From: Ga0074130 sp964499485 | Lineage (GTDB): Bacteria; Pseudomonadota; Gammaproteobacteria; Burkholderiales; Rhodocyclaceae | NCBI GenBank assembly: GCA_964499485.1 | Contig: CAZCLF010000022.1 | Coordinates: 1-38,217 of the forward strand | Reading direction: 5' to 3' | Length of the DNA: 38,217 nucleotides | Part shown: positions 31,542 through 38,217 of the stretch, piece by piece | How the letters are laid out: every line of letters begins with the position of its first letter | Position numbering within the stretch: position 1 is the first letter of the stretch | Made by a program: the position numbers and the translations under genes | Notes under the pieces: generated by a model | What the model saw: only the letters and a program-made list of their open reading frames with translations | The model's database searches: none | Told to the model about the DNA's origin: nothing

Positions 31542-32249
31542 ATGACAAAGACAGTGCCAATTTTTCCTATGATTTCAGGCATTTCGCACAGATTGCGACG
31601 CCTGTTTCTATTGGCATGCGTCTGCTTCATCACGATACCCGTGCTCGCGCTCGATCATGAGCGTCTGCTTTCGAACCTAACACGGTTATTTGGTAGCACC
31701 GCCACACGCAACTTCCAAGACTGGCAAAAGCTGATTGATGACAGCCGCACACGCAGCCTGCAAGACAACTTGCGCAGAACGAACGAGTTTTTCAACCGGC
31801 GGATTCAATTTGCCGATGATCAAAAAATCTGGGGTCAATCCGACTACTGGGCAACCCCCATGGAAACACTGGGCAAGGGTGCCGGAGACTGCGAGGACTT
31901 TGCCATCGCAAAGTATTTTTCCTTGCTCAACATGGGTGTTCCCAATGACCAGCTCCGTTTGGTCTACGTCAAGGCACGCATTGGTGGCCCAACCAGCACG
32001 GTCATGCAGGCTCACATGGTGCTGGCTTGGTATGCGGACCCAGATGCGGAGCCAGTGGTTCTCGACAACCTGATCACTGACATCCGCTCAGCCTCACGCA
32101 GAACAGATTTGCAACCTGTCTTCAGTTTTAACAGTCAGGGCATCTGGCAAGGTGCAGGGGGGCGAGATACGCAAGGGCCCGGTGGCACAAGCCGTCTATC
32201 TCGCTGGCAAGATTTATTACAACGCGCTCGTAACGAAGGATTCGACTGA
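31542..32249 (+). CDS. lapG: LapG-type periplasmic cysteine protease (BTLCP family)
   Basis: 235 aa bacterial transglutaminase-like cysteine proteinase. A signal peptide (LFLLACVCFITIPVLA, cleavage near residue 37) sends it to the periplasm. The catalytic triad reads Cys117 (GAGDCEDFAIAKY), His158 (MQAHMVLAWY) and Asp175 (VVLDNL), with the family's YWATPMETLGKG segment before the Cys. LapG cuts the N-terminal region of a surface-anchored RTX adhesin to release it, unless held by c-di-GMP-bound LapD. It is 28 bp before lapD on the same strand and divergent from the TolC-like gene. Start at 31542, or ATG 31569 which still keeps the signal peptide; neither has a clear ribosome site. Confidence 0.93.
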   Translation: MTKTVPIFPMISGISHRLRRLFLLACVCFITIPVLALDHERLLSNLTRLFGSTATRNFQDWQKLIDDSRTRSLQDNLRRTNEFFNRRIQFADDQKIWGQSDYWATPMETLGKGAGDCEDFAIAKYFSLLNMGVPNDQLRLVYVKARIGGPTSTVMQAHMVLAWYADPDAEPVVLDNLITDIRSASRRTDLQPVFSFNSQGIWQGAGGRDTQGPGGTSRLSRWQDLLQRARNEGFD

Positions 32250-32277
32250 ATTCGGTCGATAAGAAAAGAGGATCACC

Positions 32278-34191
32278 ATGTCCATGTATCGACAACTCTG
32301 GCTCGCCATTATCGTCAGCATGCTGCACGCATTGCTGGGCAGCCTACTCGTATCAACACTCTCGGCACGTGTTTATCTGTCTGAACAGTTGAACATGAAG
32401 AATACCGACAATGCGTCGGCGCTTGCGTTGTCGTTAAGCCAACAACGGCCTGATGATGTGTCGGTCGAATTGGCAGTGTCTGCACTGTTTGATAGTGGGC
32501 ATTATGAATTGATCCGCGTGACGGACCCAACAGGTCGTGTGATCACCGAACGTCGTAGTCAAGGCGGAGACCTGGGTGCACCAGAATGGTTTATCAAAAT
32601 CCTGCCGCTGAGCACCGAGCCTGGACACGCCCAGATCACCGACGGTTGGAAGCAGTACGGCAGCATCGAGCTGGCCAGCCATAGTCGTTTTGCCTACAAC
32701 TCGCTTTGGAAAAGCGTATGGAAAATGGTGGCTGCCTTAATGGTCGCCGGCCTACTAGGCTGCTATCTAGGACATTTGGTACTCCGGCGCCTACGTCGTC
32801 CTTTGCAAAAAGTCATCCAGCAGGCCCGTGCCATCACCGAGCGGCGATTTATTACGATTCCGGAACCGGATGTCCCAGAGCTTCGCCAGCTTGCCAGCGC
32901 CATGAACGCTACGGTCGCGCAGATTAAAACGATGTTCGAAGATGAAGCAGCACGCCTTGAAGATGTTCGTCGTGAGGCTAACCATGACCCCCTCACGGGC
33001 TTGTCCAATCGTAACTACTTTATGGCACGCCTGCGCGATGCGCTCAGTCGCGAAGATGCCAGTGGAGGGGCCCTACTTCTGATTCGCATCACACAACTGG
33101 CCGACATCAATCGGCGTCTTGGGCGAGAGTCTACTGACAATATGCTTAAGCAAGTCGCAGCTTGCGTGAGTGCGTGTGGAGCAAAACAGAGCGCATCACT
33201 TGCAGCGCGATTAAATGGTGCTGACTTTACGCTACTACTGCCGGAGCGCTATAGCGTAAGTGCAGAAGCAGAGACACTTCTTCAAAATATCGCAAACCTG
33301 AGTCCCGCTTACGTAAGCGAGGGGAGCTTCGTGTGTATTGGCGCAAGCTTATTCCAACCACAGATGGATATGGGCGCCTTGTTATCCTTGGCTGATAGTG
33401 CGCTAGCCAGTGCTGAGGCCAGTGGTAAAAACGCTGTCCGCGAAGCACATGCGGCTGACTCAGGGGATCAGCCACGAAGTGCCGAGGAGTGGGGCAAAAC
33501 AATTGCGGCCGCCCTAGAAAACAACTGGGTAAAGCTGATTTATTTTCCCCTTGCTGACTTCCAAGGTCAGACCATTCACCATGAGTGCCCATTGCGCCTG
33601 ATGTTTGACGCGAGTGGAGAATGGCAACCTGCAGGGCGGTTTATGCCCGTGGCTGAACGGCTGCGTTTGACCCCGAAGATTGACCTGGCAGCGATTGCAC
33701 TGGGACTTGAAGACTTACGAAAGCAACCGCAGTTACCAGGTCTGGCCATCAACCTATCGTCTAATTCAATTGCCGATGAGGATTTCCGAGATTCTTTGTA
33801 TGCCCTGCTCCGCCAAAATCGTGGCGTTAGCACTCGCCTTTGGTTAGAAATTCCTGAAGGTGGCGCTTTTGACCAGATCGAAATTTTCCGAAGCATGTGC
33901 TTGGAACTCAAACAGTACGGATGCCGCCTGGGGATTGAACACTTTGGTCGACACTTCAGCCAGATTGGTTTACTCCACGATCTTGGCTTGGATTACCTCA
34001 AGGTTGACTCCAGCTTTGTTCGAGGCATTGATAGCAATACTGGCAACCAAGCCTTCCTAAAAGGCTTATCTTCTATTGCTCACACAATTGGCCTGAGCGT
34101 CTTTGCTGAGGGCGTAACCAGCAGTGCTGAAATGAATGCACTCGCCTTGCTTGGCTTTGATGGAGCAACAGGCCCCGCTATTAAGGGCTAA
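32278..34191 (+). CDS. lapD: LapD-type c-di-GMP receptor (inactive GGDEF-EAL, HAMP)
   Basis: 637 aa inner-membrane protein. TM1 is at about residues 7-30, followed by a LapD/MoxY-type periplasmic domain (31-150; contains PEWFIKILPL and ITDGWKQYG), TM2 (151-172), HAMP (173-222), GGDEF-like (235-395) and EAL-like (405-637) domains. Both output domains look catalytically dead: the active loop is NGADF near residue 314, and the EAL signature is ECP at 436-438. GATGPAIKG is the usual LapD C-terminal ending. Such proteins bind c-di-GMP through the EAL domain and sequester LapG at the periplasmic face, keeping adhesin on the surface. AAGAGGA precedes the ATG. It is in an operon with lapG and convergent with the adhesin gene. 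Confidence 0.94.
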   Translation: MSMYRQLWLAIIVSMLHALLGSLLVSTLSARVYLSEQLNMKNTDNASALALSLSQQRPDDVSVELAVSALFDSGHYELIRVTDPTGRVITERRSQGGDLGAPEWFIKILPLSTEPGHAQITDGWKQYGSIELASHSRFAYNSLWKSVWKMVAALMVAGLLGCYLGHLVLRRLRRPLQKVIQQARAITERRFITIPEPDVPELRQLASAMNATVAQIKTMFEDEAARLEDVRREANHDPLTGLSNRNYFMARLRDALSREDASGGALLLIRITQLADINRRLGRESTDNMLKQVAACVSACGAKQSASLAARLNGADFTLLLPERYSVSAEAETLLQNIANLSPAYVSEGSFVCIGASLFQPQMDMGALLSLADSALASAEASGKNAVREAHAADSGDQPRSAEEWGKTIAAALENNWVKLIYFPLADFQGQTIHHECPLRLMFDASGEWQPAGRFMPVAERLRLTPKIDLAAIALGLEDLRKQPQLPGLAINLSSNSIADEDFRDSLYALLRQNRGVSTRLWLEIPEGGAFDQIEIFRSMCLELKQYGCRLGIEHFGRHFSQIGLLHDLGLDYLKVDSSFVRGIDSNTGNQAFLKGLSSIAHTIGLSVFAEGVTSSAEMNALALLGFDGATGPAIKG

Positions 34192-34228
34192 AAAACCATC
34201 TGACGACCACTAGACCCAACGACTAAAG

Positions 34229-34258
34229 AGACCCGGACAACTCACGTTGGCCGGGTCT
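34229..34258. terminator. Bidirectional terminator between lapD and the adhesin gene
   Basis: Perfect 8-bp stem AGACCCGG (34229-34236) with CCGGGTCT (34251-34258). A second inner CAAC/GTTG pairing follows after one mismatch. It is followed by TTTTCTTTT on the plus strand and by the complement of the A-rich run on the minus strand, so it can serve both convergent genes. Confidence 0.88.
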
Positions 34259-34264
34259 TTTCTT

Positions 34265-37200
34265 TTAGTCTGTCTGCAACTTACCCTTATTGAGTAGATC
34301 CTGAATCACCTGCTGATCGCTGGTGAAACCGCCGATCAAATCAACACCCTGCAGAATCACCGTCTGGTCACTATTGGCGCTTGAATATGTGCCCCCGGTG
34401 TTGTGACTATCCGCTGAGAATCCGCCAGATGTGCTGATCCGAATCACAGTGTCGCTACCAACCTTCTCGAAGTGTAGGTAGTTTTCAAGATTAGCATTGA
34501 CACCTGTTGCAGCCTCGCCAACCAACAGATCACGCAGATCCAGCTTGTCGCTGTTGCTTACCGTATCAAAGTCAGTAATGGTATCGACCGCAGGGGTGCC
34601 TGGCGTGCCCTTATCTGCAAGCTGCCATACAAAGACATCAGCACCAAAACCGCCAGTGAGAGTGTCATTTGCAGCGCCTCCGAACAGCATGTCGTTCTCG
34701 GATCCTCCGCTCAGGATATCGCTACCTGCCCCACCCTCAAGGCGGTCAGCTCCTGCTCCACCGTTGAGGGTGTCATTGCCGCTACCGCCAATCAGCACAT
34801 CATTACCGGCACCAGCATTCAGTGTGTCGTTCGTATTTCCACCAATCAGAATCTCATCATCATCGGAACCATTGATGGTGGTGCCGCTAACGTTATAGAC
34901 CGCAGCTGTAGCGCTCGACGTCCCGCCATTCTCTGTCACGGTATAACCGAATGAGCCGGCCTCACTGATGGCACCAGATGCAGTTGCCTGATCAAGCGTT
35001 AGCACAAGGTCATAGGTGCTGTCAGTAGTTGCGCTTGTGGTGATTAGGCGGATATAGAAATCACCCTCAACCGGGGCCGTAAAGGAGCCCGCAACAGTCC
35101 CGCCGCCATCATTACCCAAGGCAACCGTAGTCCACACACCACTCGCATTCATGTACTCGATTCGGCCAGTGATTGCGGTGCTTTGGTTATCGACATCGAC
35201 AAATATCTTTTCATTGGCATTCAAATGCACTTTGAAATAGTCGAGGTCACGGGTGCCGCCACTGGAGTTATCAATCGTTCCTTGGAAAACGCGCGTTACA
35301 CCACCGGCAGCAGCCGCATCAACGGTCCATGTTGCGCCTCCAGGCACAATCGTCCCATACAAGCTACGATCACTCAGATCTACTGCATTCTGAATGATGT
35401 CGTTTTGTGGCTGATCAAATCCATCATAAGGTGCTTCGCTCGAGACGGTAATTGTCTTAGCCGTTGCAGCACCCGGAGTGAATGTCACCGTTGTCGTACC
35501 AGACACCGTGCCATTCACAGCCCCCTGCGTGCTTGTGACAACGCCCGCCCCATTCGTTGAATCGTTGTACATCAAGGCACTCGACGAAATGGTGATTGGC
35601 GTTCCCGATGTCACATTCGTCAGAATGATGTCGCGGTTTGCATCCAGATTAGCGACGTAGTCCAAATTAACCGTCATATTGATGGTCTTGGTATCACCAT
35701 CGTTGTCCACCACGGTAATCGGGAAAACTTCCTGCTGACCTTGTGTGGTCTTGTTTAGGGTCAATTGATAGGAGTAAGCACCCGTCAGGAAGTCGAGCTG
35801 TATCTGCCCGCCCTTCAAGGTTGAGATACTGACGCTACTACTTCCACCTGCGCTGTAGCTGTAGGTCACACCATCCACCACAATGCTCTGGATATGCCCA
35901 CCATCCGCACCGATCAAGAAGCCACTCGTACCACTTGTCGACAAGACTGAAACATTACCCACCACAGCACCACCCGTCACTGTAGCCAACAAGGTATCGG
36001 AAAGATCGGATGGATTAGCTACCTTAGTGGCATAGGGCTCGCTGACTGATGCGGCCGTATTCGGGTAAGCAACCGGGGTTACTGCTGCCAACGTAGCACT
36101 ACCAATACCAATGCCGAATGAAATATCTGCATTCGTAGAAACAAAGCTTTCCCAGGCTGTCTGTACCGTTGTGGCTTCATAACCTCCGTTTGGTTGACCA
36201 TCGGAGATGAAGTACACAAGTGTCTTATCTGCCGCTGGCTTGGTGAAGCCGTTCATCACCGCATTCAAAGCGGTCGAGTATTGCGTGCCGCCCCCAGCCT
36301 GGATGTTATTAATGTAATCAATTGCACCCTGAACATTATCGACATACCAAGAGGATTCATTCACGGTATCGGCAAAGTCGACAATCTGGACATTCACATT
36401 ACCCAAATTGTCAAAGCGATCAATCAGGTTCTGCAAGGCAGCCTTGGCAATATTCATGCGTACGGTCGACGCGTCGAAACTGCCAGAGCTTGACCAGTTA
36501 CCGTTGGCATCCTGCGCCATACTGCCTGAACGGTCGAGGACGATAACAATGTTATAGGTCGCCACGTTAGCAGCCTGCAAGGTCTGCGTAACGTCACCAC
36601 CGATGGGCGCATCGTCAACAATATTGATGGTCAAGGACGATGTTGTCGTAGCCCCACCCGCACTAGTGAGGGTGTAGCTAAACGCACGCGTATCTGTACT
36701 ACCCTGAGTTGCATTGCTATTCAAGGTGTACTCATAGTCACCAACGCGATGCGTCGAATCCGCAACTGCCCAGACCTTCAGCGTGCCAAATGTGTCGTTC
36801 ACAGTGATAACCCCACTCACAGGCGTTACGCCCGCAACAGTGGTGATGCTCGTTGTGCTACCCACACCAATATCGTTATCTAGGATATTGCCGGTCGCGA
36901 CAGTAGGCGCAGCAGTTGCACTAGGTGTAGTCCCTGAAGACAAACCAGCCTCGTAGACCTGACCAAAGTCAGTATTTGCCTGAGACGTAGTATTCGTCGT
37001 CACAGTCAGTGTTGAGCTGCTGGTGTCCCCATCACTATCGACAATGGTGTAGTTGAAGGCATCAGGACTAATAGCGGTCAGATCGCGTGTCGCCGAGATA
37101 GTCGAGACACGATAGGTCCCATTGGTCGAGGTAAATGAAAGATATTGGAATGCAGTTGCAGAGGATATGTTGAGTGTCGTTGTATTTGCAGGGATTGATC

Positions 37201-38217
37201 CTGTAGCAGCCACACTGCCATTCGCGGCATATGCCGTCCATGTTCCTGCATCTGAACCACTGAAGCTATTCAACACAACACTTGCCGCCTTGGAGTTCAT
37301 ACCAAGATTGAGGACAAGGTATTCACCTGTACCTAAGGCAGCGTTAGTACTACCTGTTTCAACGCCAAGCCCAGAGTTAAAATTGACGGCGCTTGAAGCA
37401 CCAGCGGTGAGCAACGACGTATTAAGGCTTCCAGAAGCAGCAGGATTGGAACCATCAAATCCAAAATACGTAACACCTGATGCATTCCAGTCGGCCTGGC
37501 TTGCCGACGCTGTCGATCTATTGCTATAGGAAGATGTATAGGTGTATTCACCTGATGCATTAATGACAAAAGTACCGTTAGTCGTATTGACGGTCCAAGT
37601 ACCTGCTGCTGCGTTATAAGTGCCCGGAGTACCGTTGTAGGAAACAGCGCTGATCGTTGCCCCATCGAGACGAACCGTATCCGTGCCCGTGGTCGTTGTG
37701 CCACCTGTACCAAGAATCACATTGCCTGTGGTGGTAGACCCAACCCCCACACTATCCTGGTCTGCATTAGCAACAGGAGCGGTATCTGTGACGACAATAT
37801 TGAAATTTTGGCTGGTCGACGCAGTCGTTCCGCCGGCCTCAGTACTCGTCGCGGTGAGGCTGAGGGTATAAGTCTTGCTGGCAGCATTAAGATCGTTTGC
37901 TACGCCTTTGAACTGCAAGCTTGCGAGCGTCCATCCCGTCAGGCTTACGGAAGTAACACCTGCTGTCGCAGTAAAGGTGTTCGTGCCATCTGTAATACTC
38001 GCCCCTACAGGAATGTTACTCAGCAAGAGCCCCAATGTTTCTGAACCATCAACATCAGTGAGTGCAGAAGCAAGCGATAGCGATATCCAAGTGCCCTCTG
38101 TACCACTAGCATTGTTGGTCGATAGTGTTGGCATGTCGACAACTGGAGTGATGTCGATACGTGCAGTAGCCGTACCACTGCTTTGGGCACCATCAAAACC
38201 CTGATAGTTAAAGCTGG
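34265..38217 (-). CDS. Giant RTX adhesin (LapA-like), C-terminal part, 5'-truncated
   Basis: The frame is open to the window's right edge, so the ATG at 38134 is internal; about 1317 residues are seen. In order they are: cadherin/Ig-like repeats (DVDGSETL, TYTLSLTATSTEAGG, DSDGDTSSSTLTV); a von Willebrand A domain near nt 36555-35960 with the MIDAS DRSGS, a Thr in GGGTQYST and an Asp in YFISDGQPNGG; further Ig-like units; a PPC-like beta domain (DLDYFKVHL); RTX nonapeptides; and a C-terminal type I secretion target domain (DTITDFD, SDKLDLRDLL, QTVILQGVDL). The composition is very rich in Thr, Ser, Asn and Gly, and Cys-free where seen. It is exported by a type I system, probably through the nearby TolC-like channel, and released by LapG. 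The N-terminal retention module and LapG site lie outside. Confidence 0.93.
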   Translation of the reverse strand, partial: SFNYQGFDGAQSSGTATARIDITPVVDMPTLSTNNASGTEGTWISLSLASALTDVDGSETLGLLLSNIPVGASITDGTNTFTATAGVTSVSLTGWTLASLQFKGVANDLNAASKTYTLSLTATSTEAGGTTASTSQNFNIVVTDTAPVANADQDSVGVGSTTTGNVILGTGGTTTTGTDTVRLDGATISAVSYNGTPGTYNAAAGTWTVNTTNGTFVINASGEYTYTSSYSNRSTASASQADWNASGVTYFGFDGSNPAASGSLNTSLLTAGASSAVNFNSGLGVETGSTNAALGTGEYLVLNLGMNSKAASVVLNSFSGSDAGTWTAYAANGSVAATGSIPANTTTLNISSATAFQYLSFTSTNGTYRVSTISATRDLTAISPDAFNYTIVDSDGDTSSSTLTVTTNTTSQANTDFGQVYEAGLSSGTTPSATAAPTVATGNILDNDIGVGSTTSITTVAGVTPVSGVITVNDTFGTLKVWAVADSTHRVGDYEYTLNSNATQGSTDTRAFSYTLTSAGGATTTSSLTINIVDDAPIGGDVTQTLQAANVATYNIVIVLDRSGSMAQDANGNWSSSGSFDASTVRMNIAKAALQNLIDRFDNLGNVNVQIVDFADTVNESSWYVDNVQGAIDYINNIQAGGGTQYSTALNAVMNGFTKPAADKTLVYFISDGQPNGGYEATTVQTAWESFVSTNADISFGIGIGSATLAAVTPVAYPNTAASVSEPYATKVANPSDLSDTLLATVTGGAVVGNVSVLSTSGTSGFLIGADGGHIQSIVVDGVTYSYSAGGSSSVSISTLKGGQIQLDFLTGAYSYQLTLNKTTQGQQEVFPITVVDNDGDTKTINMTVNLDYVANLDANRDIILTNVTSGTPITISSSALMYNDSTNGAGVVTSTQGAVNGTVSGTTTVTFTPGAATAKTITVSSEAPYDGFDQPQNDIIQNAVDLSDRSLYGTIVPGGATWTVDAAAAGGVTRVFQGTIDNSSGGTRDLDYFKVHLNANEKIFVDVDNQSTAITGRIEYMNASGVWTTVALGNDGGGTVAGSFTAPVEGDFYIRLITTSATTDSTYDLVLTLDQATASGAISEAGSFGYTVTENGGTSSATAAVYNVSGTTINGSDDDEILIGGNTNDTLNAGAGNDVLIGGSGNDTLNGGAGADRLEGGAGSDILSGGSENDMLFGGAANDTLTGGFGADVFVWQLADKGTPGTPAVDTITDFDTVSNSDKLDLRDLLVGEAATGVNANLENYLHFEKVGSDTVIRISTSGGFSADSHNTGGTYSSANSDQTVILQGVDLIGGFTSDQQVIQDLLNKGKLQTD
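34624..34870 (-). repeat. RTX calcium-binding nonapeptide array
   Basis: About eight to nine tandem GGxGxDxLx-type units (GGSGNDTLN, GGAGADRLE, GGAGSDILS, GGAANDTLT, ending GGFGADVFVW). They form the calcium-binding parallel beta-roll that folds outside the cell and precedes the secretion signal. Confidence 0.9.

Noticed and set aside
34620..34900. Plus-strand Pro/Ser-rich ORF across the RTX repeats
   Set aside because: It is the antisense of the glycine/aspartate-rich repeats; the repetitive composition keeps stops away.
38132..38134. ATG at 38134 as the adhesin start
   Set aside because: The frame stays open to the window edge with adhesin-like sequence (NYQGFDGAQSSGTATARIDI) and no ribosome site, so the gene begins outside.

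Overview
The window reads as a chromosomal segment of a Gram-negative betaproteobacterium, most likely in or near the order Neisseriales. This is inferred from the mix of housekeeping genes (xseA, Fe-sodB, tal, rluE, clpS-clpA), the two coiled-coil GGDEF proteins and a Lap-type adhesin system. No rRNA, tRNA, CRISPR array or insertion sequence was seen.

Region 1 (1-17.3 kb) is an accessory glycan or protein-glycosylation locus. A 5'-truncated diguanylate cyclase ends tail-to-tail with a long minus-strand gene train running from about 15.26 kb down to 1.5 kb. In transcription order the train encodes: a radical SAM/SPASM-like protein, a GT9-type glycosyltransferase, a second radical SAM/SPASM-like protein, the N- and C-terminal subunits of a split transketolase, a 2OG-Fe(II) oxygenase, a LIC12192-type 'sporadic carbohydrate cluster' protein, an unrecognised 56-aa protein, a SAM methyltransferase, an RmlD-like reductase, a zinc-finger C-methyltransferase, and two TPR-GT41 (OGT/SPINDLY-like) glycosyltransferases. 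Stop/start overlaps of 4 bp recur (3775-3778, 7151-7154, 8678-8680, 11080-11083), so much of it looks translationally coupled. A third TPR-GT41 protein with an N-terminal SEC-C zinc motif is transcribed divergently at 15.33-17.30 kb. The simplest reading is that the operon builds an unusual, carbon-extended or methylated sugar-like group and the three OGT-like enzymes put sugars on proteins. The product and targets cannot be read from the sequence.

Region 2 (17.3-29.4 kb) is mostly core genome: a large Sel1-repeat protein, a roughly 500-bp non-coding stretch with two perfect inverted DnaA boxes, xseA, sodB with promoter and terminator, a second diguanylate cyclase, transaldolase, DUF4197 and DUF192 exported proteins, rluE, a cold-shock protein with a long leader, and clpS-clpA.

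Region 3 (29.4-38.2 kb) is a c-di-GMP-controlled surface adhesin system. It has a TolC/LapE-like outer-membrane channel carrying an unusual C-terminal NTF2-like domain, the periplasmic protease LapG, its inner-membrane c-di-GMP receptor LapD (degenerate GGDEF and EAL), and the C-terminal 1317 or so residues of a giant RTX adhesin with a von Willebrand A domain, which runs off the right edge. The ABC transporter partners (LapB/LapC) and the adhesin N-terminus with its LapG cleavage site are not in the window. Together with the two active-looking GGDEF enzymes, the region supports control of biofilm attachment by c-di-GMP.
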